In this document: positions 1-9,193 of the stretch, in pieces
Layout of the letters: each line of letters begins with the position of its first letter
How positions within the stretch are numbered: the stretch's first letter is position 1
NCBI GenBank assembly: GCA_047291315.1
Contig: JBDPYZ010000012.1
Span: 17,737 to 81,736 of the forward strand
Origin: Arsenophonus fragariae
GTDB taxonomy: Bacteria > Pseudomonadota > Gammaproteobacteria > Enterobacterales > Enterobacteriaceae
Length of the DNA stretch: 64,000 nucleotides
Reading direction: 5' to 3'
Made by a program: the position numbers and the translations under genes
The notes under the pieces: model-generated
What the model was told of the DNA's origin: nothing
Seen by the model: the letters and a program-made list of their open reading frames with translations, nothing else
Databases searched by the model: none

Positions 1-428
1 TTAGTTACTGGACAAAGAATATCTGATATATCAAAAATGAAATGGAAAGATATTCATGATGGGAGATTATGGATAGTTCAACAAAAAACAGGAGCAAAAA
101 TAGCGATACCTTTGACTATCGAAATAAAAAATATAAAATTATCTAATATATCAGAAGCAGAAGAAGTAACCTCTGAGTTTATTATCAATGATCGTCAGGG
201 AAAAGTTTCAGTGAGAAAAATATCAAATGGATTTGCTAAATTGAGAAGGAAAACAAAATTAGAATGGGAAGGTGAGCCCCGTCTTTCCATGAAATCAGAA
301 GCTTGGCAGCAAGGCTATATACTGAAAAAATGGGAAATGAATATATTCAGAAATTATTAGGCCATAATTCTGCAAGAATGACAGCAAAATACCAGGATGA
401 TAGAAAAAATGGTTGGATTGAACTATAA
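1..428 (+). pseudogene. Tyrosine recombinase (phage integrase) C-terminal fragment, frameshifted
   Basis: The reading frame is open from the window edge and shows the catalytic-domain pattern of lambda-type integrases: TGQRISDI with the first catalytic Arg, then a KTGAK beta-hairpin. Around 276-281 the frame is lost by a one-base deletion in a C run. In the next frame the rest of the active site continues, with HEIRSLAAR (His-x-x-Arg), LLGHNSARMT (His) and AKYQDD (nucleophile Tyr), ending at 428 in WIEL. All catalytic residues exist but in two frames, so the gene is dead. The N-terminal part lies outside the window. It faces the truncated 3' end of acnB 60-70 bp away, so an element using this integrase may have caused that truncation (inference). 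Confidence 0.85.
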
Positions 429-489
429 TTAATAGTGATTGAATAGTTGTTAATAGTGTTAATGCGGTTATAATTTATTGTTTTATAAA

Positions 490-1485
490 ATAAAACATAT
501 ATTGTAACTAATAACTCATTAGTGGTATGATAGCGGATTATCCCCTTTATAGGGATAAATATCAATCACATCACCCATATTAAGTGAAGTCACATCAACT
601 TCAATCGGAAGTGCGGCTGCATCTTGTATGGTATTAAAAAATGTTGGCGCAATTTTTCCACCCAAATAACTCCACCATTACGTTAATTAGGTACAAAAGG
701 AATATCTTTGCCCATAAACCATATTACTGAGTTAGCTGCTGATTTCCGTGAAGAACCTGTACCAACAACATCGCCAATATAGGCTAATGGAAAACCTTTC
801 TTACTCAATGTTTCAATTTGCTTAATTGGACCAATTACACCGAATTTATCGGGTATAATTCCATCATGGGCATTTTTAAGCATTGCTTGCGCATGCAGTG
901 GAATATCCGGTCGTGACCAAGCATCTGGAGAGCCGGCGATAAATCATCAGTATTTGTTTCCCGCGTTACCTTAAAAACAGTTACAGTCAGTTTTTTTACC
1001 AATGCGGGTCGGGCAAAAAACCATTCTGCATTTGCCCATGAGCTTATAACTTGACACGCATATTGATTGCCCAAGTTTACTTTTTCTTCTATATCATAGA
1101 AGTTATCAAACATTAATAAAGTATGGGATAATGCTTTGGCTGCTATCGGTGCCAACTGTTCATCATCCAACGCATCAATTAATGAAGAGATATTATAGCC
1201 ACCCTGCATAGTACCTAATAATTCTATTGCTTTTGCTGGTATAAACAAGGGAGAATACATTTTTCCTTTAGCGATAGCAGCTAAGAAGTCAGCTTTCACA
1301 TAAGCAGCTTCATCAACACCAGGAGGAATACGATTACTTAACAGATCTAATAGAAAATTTTTCTCAGTTTCAGATGGTTTTTTTATTAATTCAACTAACT
1401 CAGCGATTTGGGTAACATTCAGTGGCTTGGGTTTTATTCCTTGCGCCGCACGTTCAGCTACGTGCTCACGGTACCCTTTTAGCAT
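490..1485 (-). pseudogene. acnB: Aconitate hydratase B, truncated and frameshifted
   Basis: AcnB interconverts citrate and isocitrate in the TCA cycle using a [4Fe-4S] cluster; the enterobacterial enzyme is about 865 residues. The start at 1485 has a good ribosome site (AGGAGA) and reads the AcnB N terminus (HVAERAAQGIKPKPL, then LLGTMQGGYNI and FDNFYDIEEK). The frame breaks after TNTDDLSPA (about 930-945), resumes with MLKNAHDGIIPDKFGVIGPI and GDVVGTGSSRKSA (683-883), breaks again after FVPN, and similarity ends around 490-500 at YPYKGIIRYHTTNELL. Only about the first third is left, so the C-terminal cluster-binding cysteines are gone. Its place downstream of lpd matches E. coli order, with phage material in between. 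Confidence 0.93.
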
Positions 1486-2604
1486 GACGTTCTCCTCAGT
1501 TGATTTTAATTTATATACCTGGCTGTCTACATTTCAAACAGAAAATGAAGTGCCTAGTCAGAGGAATTGGCTTAACATAATTTTACTTCCAATTATGCCC
1601 GGTATGAAACATCCAGAATAACAGTATTTAATTATACTGTTAATATATTTCACATACCGTCTACATTCTTTAGGTTCAATAAATATTGATGCGGCTTTTA
1701 GCATAATGTATTCACATTTTATGTAAAAAATTATCTATTAATAACAAAAAAAGTTTATTTTTTATAAAAATTTATAATAACTAGTTAGTTTTATTAAATA
1801 ATTAACATTTCAATTGGATAGATATTATTCTTACTTTTCACTCAAAAAAATAGCTCCCTTATTAAATCAATATAGCTAATAAAAAATAATTCACTGATTT
1901 AATTAGAAAAAAACATTATATTAATGTTAATAATATACTCATATATGTACACATTAGAAAATTAATATTAAAATATTAATTACCATCCATCGCCTATAAT
2001 TTTAACTATACTTTCTAGCCTAATTATCTTTTTCAAATTTATCATGTTGTACCGCATCCAGTTTACTATAAAGCGTATCCAGTTTTGTTTCTATCACTGT
2101 CTGCCCTCTCACGTAATCCTCATGTCGTACATACTGTATTGATAGTTATCCATTAAAAATAAAATTTTTATATATCAATTATTTATAAAAATATAGCTCA
2201 TTTGATATACGTATTTATACGCAAAAAAAAACGATTTCACTCACTATAAATCAATCGCTTACAGCTCATAGTGAGTTCTAATTTTATCTAATTTTGGCTG
2301 AAATCTCAGTTCAAATTTACCCTCTTTTTTAATTCCAAAATCATCCGTTTAACCAGGAAAAATAGTTATGTCCAAAATTACCAAAACTGAATTAATGACT
2401 TTCAAAGCTTATGATTTAGGTATTGAGCTATAGGGAACACTTTATAATTAATACCGCAATTTTTTAGTTCATTATCTAATTGATCTGCTTAGATTTAAAA
2501 AAAATTATTCATCACACTATTTATTTTATCTGAAAAATATGGTTAGCATAGGAAGCTACTATTTCATTTTCCAAAATAATTTTACTTAAAAATAAAGGTA
2601 TCTC
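1486..2604. other. AT-rich gap with an att-like repeat and short relics
   Basis: No full gene. The part near 1490-1840 should hold the former acnB promoter. At 1842-1872 lies a copy of the lpd-terminator sequence (listed separately). On the minus strand near 2020-2130 a short open stretch reads EDYVRGQTVIETKLDTLYSK and ends in KFEKDN, which looks like a small coiled-coil phage protein relic. On the plus strand an ATG at 2368 after AGGAAAA opens a frame of only about 20 codons (MSKITKTELMTFKAYDLGIE) before a stop; I do not recognise it. The rest is low-complexity A/T sequence. Confidence 0.5.
1842..1872 (+). repeat. Left att-like direct repeat
   Basis: 31 bp copy of the sequence at 7471-7503, same orientation. 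The shared blocks are TCAAAAAAA, one mismatch, AGCTCCCTTATT, a 2 bp gap, and AAATCAATA. The copy lacks the second half of the lpd terminator stem, so it is not a working terminator. It fits the attachment-site duplication expected from site-specific integration. Confidence 0.55.
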
Positions 2605-4128
2605 ATGAAAAAATTAAAAATAGGTGTATTTTTTGATGGTACAGGAAATAATGCATACAATACTAAAAAAGACATTCCTGAATCCGAAAAATATTTTACT
2701 AAAAGTACAAATAAACTAAACAAATATGAAACTGATGATCAAATTACTAATGATTCATTTTTAAAGCAATTAAATGAAGAGTTCAAGTTACCGAGAACCT
2801 ATTCAAGTACCGAAAGAAGCAGTAATGATAGCGATTACACTAATATTTGGTATCTTTATCAAAGCTACAAAACGGGAAGTGTTAATGCAGATACTCATCA
2901 AATAAAAGTTTATGTCGAAGGTGTTGGAACAAGAAAAGGACATGATGACGATTACGTGACCATGGCTTTAGCATGGAGTCCATTTTTCTTTCTCCATAAA
3001 ACTGGATGTCTTAACAAAGTTAATGATGCTATCAAACAAATAAGGGAAGAATTAAAAAGCTATTTTAAAAAATATCCTTCGTTAGTATTTGATGATATTG
3101 AATTCTGTATTTTTGGATTTAGTCGAGGAGCTACAACAGCACGCCACTTTTCAAATATGATAAAGAAAAAAAACAAAGATATTATTCATTTATTTAAAGA
3201 AATTTCCAATCATTATACAAGCATATCTCAAAAACCTACAGGATCTATTGAAATGCTTGGCATTTTTGATAGTGTTGCGGCCGTTTTAGCTTTATCTCAA
3301 GGTAGCTTTAATGTACATGATTCTAAAACAGGTAGTATCGATATCACCCTTAACAAGGACATGGCCAATTACATATTCCATATCACCGCTGGACATGAAA
3401 TACGCTATAATTTTTCCCTTAACGGAACATCTCCAAACTATAATCATGAACTTAAATTTCCTGGTGTTCATTCTGATATAGGAGGTAGCTACCGTGACAA
3501 AACGGATGAACATTTTTTTCTGTCTCAACCTTTATATAGTGAAGTTCATGAAAGTATAAAAAATGAAGACACTGATTCATTTAAAAAAACAAAGGAAAAA
3601 TTTGATGAACTAATGAAACATCCTCATTGGGGGAAAATTCTCTCTCTATGCGCTATTGAAATCAAAAGTTGGCAAAAAAAAATGAGTGGTCCTTTTGTTC
3701 TGTATGGTAATGCCATATTTATAAAACGTTATGATATTCGCACAGGAATAAATGTCATTGCATTTCAGACAATGCGGTATTATGCAAACAAAATTGGTCT
3801 TGCTTTTTCATCCTTAGAAGATACTGAATATTCAAGTATAGAGAGAATTCCAGACAATTTAAAAAAACTTAATGAAAATGCAAAATTACAAGTCGATAAA
3901 ATGTTTAAAGGAGAAACTGTGGAAAGTTTAATTGACAACATTACCGCGGAATTAGGGAATAAATATATTCATTCTTCTCATTTTTGGGATGAGAACCCTT
4001 CAAAATATATAGCCTCACAACACAGTTTTTTAGATACAATAACACTGAATCTTTTACTAAGTAACCGTCCTACAGATGATGACATTCGAACAGAATTTGA
4101 TTCTTACGGTAAGACTCTTGTAGAATAG
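2605..4128 (+). CDS. DUF2235 / Tle1-family alpha/beta hydrolase, putative type VI effector lipase
   Basis: 507 residues, start ATG after AAAGGTA. The N terminus IGVFFDGTGNN is the hallmark of DUF2235. A nucleophile elbow GFSRGA places the catalytic Ser at residue 173, followed by GIFDSVA (likely catalytic Asp222) and FPGVHSDIGGSY (likely catalytic His289), so the full Ser-Asp-His triad is present in the right order. Known Tle1 proteins are phospholipase A effectors delivered by type VI secretion to rival bacteria or host cells. No signal peptide is visible. There is no vgrG, PAAR or obvious immunity gene next to it, so delivery and target are open. It is the only intact large gene among decayed phage genes, and its A/T-rich codon use looks like the neighbours. 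Confidence 0.85.
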   Translation: MKKLKIGVFFDGTGNNAYNTKKDIPESEKYFTKSTNKLNKYETDDQITNDSFLKQLNEEFKLPRTYSSTERSSNDSDYTNIWYLYQSYKTGSVNADTHQIKVYVEGVGTRKGHDDDYVTMALAWSPFFFLHKTGCLNKVNDAIKQIREELKSYFKKYPSLVFDDIEFCIFGFSRGATTARHFSNMIKKKNKDIIHLFKEISNHYTSISQKPTGSIEMLGIFDSVAAVLALSQGSFNVHDSKTGSIDITLNKDMANYIFHITAGHEIRYNFSLNGTSPNYNHELKFPGVHSDIGGSYRDKTDEHFFLSQPLYSEVHESIKNEDTDSFKKTKEKFDELMKHPHWGKILSLCAIEIKSWQKKMSGPFVLYGNAIFIKRYDIRTGINVIAFQTMRYYANKIGLAFSSLEDTEYSSIERIPDNLKKLNENAKLQVDKMFKGETVESLIDNITAELGNKYIHSSHFWDENPSKYIASQHSFLDTITLNLLLSNRPTDDDIRTEFDSYGKTLVE

Positions 4129-4202
4129 CGGGTTTCAGGAAATCCTTGCTACTAAAATGGAAGCAGCAACAAGCGAACGAGTGTGAATAATAACTAGTAG
4201 TG

Positions 4203-4437
4203 GTAGGCTTCACCGGCAAAAACTGCTGCCTTCAAAGAAGCCTACATTACTGAATTCAACCGCATTGAAGCTCAACTGAGCAATTCTATCGCTGTAATCG
4301 GAACAACGAACAAGGTTATGCTCACCCTACTCCTTAATGGGGCACTCCTTATTCATGACAACGAATATGTTGCATCACTCGATACCCTATTCGAAATTGG
4401 CCATCGAGCGGGTTATATGATTATCCATAAAAGATGA
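4203..4437 (+). pseudogene. Rha-type phage regulatory protein fragment
   Basis: After a frameshift inside GFTGK the frame reads KTAAFKEAYITEFNRIEAQL, the conserved helix of Rha-family phage regulators, then a segment ending RAGYMIIHKR before the stop at 4437. The N-terminal DNA-binding half is missing or unrecognisable. Rha proteins are lambdoid and satellite-phage regulators that interfere with phage growth. It lies between the DUF2235 gene and the antirepressor relic on the same strand. Confidence 0.6.
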
Positions 4438-4524
4438 GCTAATTAAAAAACTCTCTGAATAACTGACCAATTCCACTTAATAACATCAATACTCATTCAT
4501 CAATTAACTTTGAGGAATACCCTT

Positions 4525-5080
4525 ATGCAAAATTTAATTAACATCGAAACAAAAAACATCAATGGTGAATTAATCCAGACGGTTAATGCTCATGATTTGC
4601 ATACTTTTTTGGATATTAAGTCTAAATTCAATAACTGGATTAAAAATCGAATTAAAGAATATAACTTTATAGAAAACTTAGACTTTATAACGCCTATAAA
4701 AAATTTAGTAGGCGGCGGTTCAAAAATTGACTATTACATCTCCCTCGATATGACGAAATAACTTTCGATGATCGAGCGTAACGAAACAGGCAAGCCAGTA
4801 TTTTATTGAATGTGAAAGTAGAGCATTGTTTGAAAAATGGCTTAAATTCTATAAGGACGATAAATCCGGACAGGATGTATTGAAAAGAGCTAACAATGAT
4901 ATGAATTATTGTTATACAGCGATGGATTTGTGCTGGATTGCATAGAGAGTATCCAGAGAAAATATCGAAATTAAATTGCCACAATATAAACATTACTCAG
5001 ATTTAAACAGTGATATTGCGTTTAATATTTTGGGCGATATCAAAATAAAATTAATCGAGCAGGGGTTTCTCCCTAAATAA
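4525..5080 (+). pseudogene. AntA/AntB-type phage antirepressor, broken
   Basis: ATG at 4525 has a good ribosome site (TGAGGAA). The frame reads the AntA signature: TVNAHDLHTFLDIKSKFNNW, IKNRIKEYNFIENLDF and IDYYISLDMTK, then a stop at the position where family members continue as LAMVERNEKG. Reading on gives LSMIERNETGK, a frameshift, QYFIECESRALFEKWLKFYK, another stop after LCWIA, and a C-terminal tail to 5080. Antirepressors of this family counteract phage CI-like repressors. At least two stops and one shift show it is dead. Confidence 0.8.
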
Positions 5081-5354
5081 CCGGAGGAACTATATAAATA
5101 ACATCCATGAATACAAAACAGCGTTACATCATGTAAAAGCAGGAATGCAGGTTATTAATCATGGTAATATGATGAAAATAGTTAGACTACGGGAGAAAAA
5201 ATTAACAAACAAAGGATTGATATATTAATTTGATACCGAAGGAGAAAGCGGAAAACTAATCGGGAATGGTGGCAATAAAATCACTGGGTTAGAAAAAATA
5301 GACGACTTGCATAAAAGTAAAAGCTGGTATGCTTAACCCTTAACAGGAGATGAA
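5081..5354 (+). other. Unrecognised phage-like relic
   Basis: Short broken frames on the plus strand, for example MVNMMKIVRLREKKLTNKG followed by a stop, and FDTEGESGKLIGNGGNKITG followed by LEKIDDLHKSKSWYA. They sit in the same direction and spacing as the flanking phage genes, so they are probably remains of one small phage gene. I do not recognise a family. Confidence 0.3.
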
Positions 5355-5955
5355 ATGAAATATGACCTGATACTCGCAGACCCACCCTGGCAATACCATA
5401 ACAAAGCATCCAACGTCGCAGCACACAATCACTACAACACCACTGACTAGACTACCCATAGAAACAATCGTTAATGATAACTCGGGACTCTACATGTGGT
5501 ACACGGGCAACTTTGTACTTGAAGCTATTCGATTAGCTGAAGCATGGGGATTTAAGGTAAAAACCATGAAAGGATTTACCTGGGTCAAGCTGAACAAATT
5601 AGCCAAAGGGCGGATCTCTAAAGCCATCAAAAGAGCTTAGCTGTCTGATGCTGATGACTTTCTGACACTACTCAATACTAAAACACGCATGAATGGTGGT
5701 AATTATACCCGCAGTAATTCAGAAGACTGTTTTCTTGCCACCAGTGGAAAGGGACTACAACGCAAGAACGCTTCCATCAAACAAGTTATCTACTCCTGTC
5801 TCGGAGAACATAGCCAGAAACCCAAAGAAGTCCATCACCGATTAGAGAAGCTCTACGGTGATGTAAGACGTATTGAGCTTTTTGCCCGTGACAAAATACA
5901 GGGCTGGGATCTGTGGGGCAATGAAGCAGCAGTAAATAGTATTGAATTTTTTTAA
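5355..5955 (+). pseudogene. MT-A70 family adenine methyltransferase, broken
   Basis: ATG at 5355 follows CAGGAGA. The frame opens MKYDLILADPPWQYHN, with the DPPW catalytic motif of N6-adenine methylases of the MT-A70 type. It stops at about 5449 (TAG) and shifts frame. The next frame continues LPIETIV, SGLYMWYTGNFVLEAIRLAE and FTWVKLNKLAKG, meets an in-frame TAG at 5638-5640, then runs open to 5955 through MNGGNYTRSNSEDCFLAT, KQVIYSCLGEHSQKP and ELFARDKIQGWDLWGNE. Such methylases are common phage cargo that protect phage DNA. The tail from about 5689 is still an open frame of 88 codons but lacks the catalytic motif. Confidence 0.85.
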
Positions 5956-5975
5956 TATTATAAGAGGAATGAATA

Positions 5976-6128
5976 ATGCTTAATGACCCAATAGAAGAAA
6001 AATAAGTTTTAAATAGATTAAAACGCAGTAGATCAGCTTTATGGAGGCCCCATAAAAAATGTAAATTTCCTGAACCTGTTTTAAATTATCCTGCAAGATA
6101 TAGATTATCTGCTATCAGGCATGGATAG
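5976..6128 (+). pseudogene. Small phage orf with an early stop
   Basis: ATG at 5976 has a ribosome site (AAGAGGA) and sits 20 bp after the methylase relic. Nine codons in (MLNDPIEEK) there is a TAA; the same frame then stays open as VLNRLKRSRSALWRPHKKCK and FPEPVLNYPARYRLSAIRHG to 6128. I do not recognise the family; position suggests a small phage regulatory gene. Confidence 0.4.
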
Positions 6129-6148
6129 AACGAGGGGGGAGGAGTTAA

Positions 6149-7322
6149 TTAAATTTTAAGTTGATCAACATACCAAAGAATTTTATCTGCATATAGCTCA
6201 TATGCCGCCCTTTGTTCGTCTATCCAATCATTTTTATGATATACGGCCATCACCCCACCTAACTCATGACCGAGCATTTTTTATGTTACGTGCGGTATTA
6301 TTCCTTCACGTGATAGATTGGTTACTAGTGATCTTCTAAAATCATGAGTACGCCACTCAGGAATATCGATAATACCTCTTAGTTTTCGTATGTATAAGTT
6401 TGCTGATGATCTATCTATCGACTTATCTAATTTCTGCCCAGGAAACAAAACATCATTACCATAATTAATTAGTCTATCTATTAAAGTTTAACATGTGAAA
6501 ATATGGGAAGTCTTATTACATTACCCATTTTGGAGGGTTTAGCTGAGGTTGTCCATATAAGGTCATCCATATTAAATTCGTTAATTGTTGCAAGTCTAAG
6601 CTCAGATAAACGAGGCCCCTCCCACAATAATAACAATTGATATAATACTTTATTTGATGAAACAATTTTATTGTTTTATAATGCTAGCCAAATTTTGGCA
6701 GGCTCTGTATATGTTAAAACTCTACTTCCTATCTCTGGCTTTTCCCCCAATATTCTTAGCACTTAATTTCATTACCTCACATGAAGGTATAAACTGTCGG
6801 CCTATACACCAATTAATAACTGATTTTAATTGTATAAGCAAAACTCTTGCTTTTATTTGATTATCTTTTTCTTGTTTATCGAAAAATTTTACCCATGAAG
6901 ATATAGATACATTTGCACCATGTACAGACTGAAAATGTCTATACATGGTGTTATACACAACTGAACGATAAAGTATTTGTGTGTTTTGTTTTAATGTTGA
7001 CGCATATTTATCCCACCAATAGTCGAGACAATCTTTCAACGTTGTTTCACCTTCATCTTTAGAAAAATAAATTTTTGGATTAAGTCTTTTTTATACAAAT
7101 CTCGCATATCACTAACTATGATCCGAGCATCTTTAAGCGACAAAGCTGGATAATGACCAATAGTCAACCTTACTGGCTTACCTTCCCATCGATAACGATA
7201 TTGAAATTCAAGACTCCATTAGAAGAAATATGAGCACTAAGACCACCACTATCAGCCAATTCTGTTTTTACTTTATAGGGTTTGTTACTTATACTTCTAA
7301 GTTTTGTATCACTAAGCGCCAT
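6149..7322 (-). pseudogene. P4/lambda-type tyrosine integrase, broken
   Basis: Minus-strand frame starting MALSDTKLRSISNKPYKVK, the DUF4102 arm-binding start of P4-like integrases. It frameshifts near 7170, continues through TLKDCLDYWWDKYASTLKQN and IKARVLLIQLKSVINWCIGR (core-binding domain), then breaks again near 6720. The catalytic domain reads LLLLWEGPRLSELR (Arg), PEWRTHDFRRSLVTN (His-x-x-Arg), MLGHELGGVMAVYHKND (His and Tyr nucleophile), and ends at 6149. All catalytic residues are traceable, but there are several shifts and at least two in-frame stops. It lies 150 bp from the right att-like repeat and is probably the integrase that inserted this element. Confidence 0.88.
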
Positions 7323-7470
7323 AGTCTTACCATATGTACATAATAACAAGTGAACGAAGTAATAAACAACCAAAACAAAGTAAAAAAAGAATGACAAAAG
7401 AGAAAGAATAACTTGATTATAGCAGACAATAACAAATAGGATTAAAACAATACAAAACAGTTATAAACAA

Positions 7471-7503
7471 TCAAAAAAACAGCTCCCTTATTATAAATCA
7501 ATA
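7471..7503 (+). repeat. Right att-like direct repeat
   Basis: Partner of 1842-1872, one mismatch and one 2 bp indel. It overlaps the left half of the lpd terminator hairpin, so the original chromosomal target was most likely this terminator. Confidence 0.55.
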
Positions 7504-7511
7504 AAGGAGCT
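7471..7511 (-). terminator. Rho-independent terminator of lpd
   Basis: On the minus strand AATAAAGGAGCT and its near-perfect partner AGCTCCCTTATT (7481-7492 and 7500-7511 region) form a 12 bp stem with one mismatch and a short loop, followed by a run of seven T (7473-7479 complement). It lies about 55 bp after the lpd stop. Confidence 0.75.
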
Positions 7512-7565
7512 AGTAACAAGCCGAATAATCCTTCCAACAAATCTATTTTATTGAAATAAAATAGA

Positions 7566-8990
7566 TTATTTTTTCTTTACTTTTGGATTAGGTAAATCAG
7601 TAATACTTCCCTCAAATACTGCAGCTGCCATACCAATTGATTCGTATAATGTAGGATGAGCATGAATGGTCAATGCAATATCTTCTGCATCACACCTCAT
7701 TTCAATAGCTAAACCAATTTCACCAAGTAATTCCCCACCGTTAACACCGACAACAGCACCACCAATAACGCGGTGAGTTTCCTTATCAAAAAGAAGCTTA
7801 GTCATCCCCTCTGAACAATCAGATGCAATAGCACGACCAGAAGCAGCCCATGGAAAAGTAGCTACCTCATAACTAATACTTTTTTCTTTAGCTTCTTTTT
7901 CCGTCAAGCCAACCCAGGCAACCTCAGGCTCAGTATAAGCAATTGAAGGAATAACTTTTGGATCAAAATAGTGTTTCAAGCCAGAAATCACTTCAGCCGC
8001 AACATGCCCCTCATGAACACCTTTATGAGCCAACATTGGCTGCCCAACAATATCACCGATGGCATAAATGTGTGGGACATTGGTACGCATCTGCTTATCT
8101 GTGTGGATAAAACCACGCTCATCCACTTCTATCCCGGCTTTACCTGCATCAATCAATTTGCCATTAGGTACACGACCAATTGCCACTAAGACAGCATCAT
8201 AGTACTGTGGCTTTGCGGGCGCCTTCTTTCCCTCCATTGTGACGTAGATGCCATCTTTTTTAGCTTCTACCGCGGTCACTTTGGTCTCGAGCATTAAATT
8301 AAACTTCTTACTTATTTGTTTAGTAAAAAGCTTAACAATATCTTTATCTGCCGCTGGAATAACCTGATCGAACATTTCAACAACATCAATTTCCGATCCT
8401 AATGCATGATAAACGGTACTCATTTCTAAACCGATGATACCACCCCCCATTACTAACATACGCTTGGGTACTTTTTTTAGTTTTAGAGCATCAGTAGAAT
8501 CCCACACACGCGGATCGTCATGTGGAATAAATGGAAGCTGGATCGGACGTGAACCTGCTGCAATAACTGCATTGTCAAAGTTTATCGTCGTTACCTCTTT
8601 TTCACCTTCAACGACCAGTGTATTAGCACCGGTAAATTTACCTAATCCATTAATAACTTTAACTTTACGGCCTTTTGCCATCCCTGCCAAACCAGTTGTC
8701 AATTGACCAATAACTTTTTCTTTCCACAACCGTACTTTATCGATATCTGTTTTAGGTTCACCAAATACGATCCCATGTGCCGCCAATGCCTTGGTTTCTT
8801 CAATAACTTTTGCAACATGCAATAATGCTTTGGAAGGAATACAACCGACATTAAGACAAACACCGCCTAATGCCGCATAACGCTCGACTAAAACCGTTTC
8901 TAAACCCAGATCTGCACAGCGAAAAGCTGCTGAATAACCCGCAGGGCCCGCACCTAGAACCACTACTTGGATTTTAATTTCAGTATTCAT
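7566..8990 (-). CDS. lpd: Dihydrolipoamide dehydrogenase (E3)
   Basis: FAD-dependent E3 subunit that reoxidises the lipoyl groups of pyruvate and 2-oxoglutarate dehydrogenases and passes electrons to NAD+. The second of two tandem ATGs (8990) gives 474 residues, the E. coli length, and better spacing to the AAGGGG ribosome site. Visible are the FAD GxGxxG motif (LGAGPAGYSAAF), the redox disulfide in GGVCLNVGCIPSKA (about residues 45 and 50), a second nucleotide site VMGGGIIGLEMS, and the C-terminal catalytic His in HAHPTLYES. It is intact and follows aceF after a 200 bp gap with its own probable promoter. Confidence 0.98.
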   Translation of the reverse strand: MNTEIKIQVVVLGAGPAGYSAAFRCADLGLETVLVERYAALGGVCLNVGCIPSKALLHVAKVIEETKALAAHGIVFGEPKTDIDKVRLWKEKVIGQLTTGLAGMAKGRKVKVINGLGKFTGANTLVVEGEKEVTTINFDNAVIAAGSRPIQLPFIPHDDPRVWDSTDALKLKKVPKRMLVMGGGIIGLEMSTVYHALGSEIDVVEMFDQVIPAADKDIVKLFTKQISKKFNLMLETKVTAVEAKKDGIYVTMEGKKAPAKPQYYDAVLVAIGRVPNGKLIDAGKAGIEVDERGFIHTDKQMRTNVPHIYAIGDIVGQPMLAHKGVHEGHVAAEVISGLKHYFDPKVIPSIAYTEPEVAWVGLTEKEAKEKSISYEVATFPWAASGRAIASDCSEGMTKLLFDKETHRVIGGAVVGVNGGELLGEIGLAIEMRCDAEDIALTIHAHPTLYESIGMAAAVFEGSITDLPNPKVKKK

Positions 8991-9159
8991 CATGACCCCT
9001 TACTTTTGTTGTCCGGCGGGTCAGACAAAATAATTTATAACCACCGAGACTTATGTACTACAGGCAGTTTACAGAATTGTTAACATCCTTGAAAGCGCTC
9101 CAACGTGACAGAACTCTCAATCTATAGGATAAAATAGAAAAAATTCTGTAATTACTAAT

Positions 9160-9188
9160 AATAAAACAGACCGACATTTAGCCGGTCT
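9160..9188 (-). terminator. Terminator-like hairpin between aceF and lpd
   Basis: Minus-strand stem AGACCG / CGGTCT (9168-9188), with the T-rich stretch GTTTTAT just after it. It lies directly after the aceF stop and probably reduces read-through from aceEF, leaving lpd largely to its own promoter in the gap 8991-9160. Confidence 0.6.
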
Positions 9189-9193
9189 ATAAA

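Larger units (their letters stand above)
1842..7503. mobile_element. Decayed phage-like integrative element at the lpd terminator
   Basis: Two imperfect direct repeats (1842-1872 and 7471-7503) bracket a block of phage-type genes on both strands: a DUF2235 effector, a Rha fragment, an AntA-type antirepressor, an MT-A70 methylase, a small phage orf and a P4/lambda-type integrase ending the block. The integrase gene lies about 150 bp from the right repeat, the usual place for an integrase next to its attachment site. The block separates lpd from acnB, which are close together in E. coli. All phage genes are broken; only the DUF2235 gene is intact. No capsid, tail, lysis or replication genes are visible, so most of the element is gone or it was a small satellite. 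Confidence 0.6.

Noticed and set aside
5689..5955. Separate 88-residue phage gene
   Set aside because: It is the tail of the broken MT-A70 methylase, in the same frame as the preceding part after a TAG.
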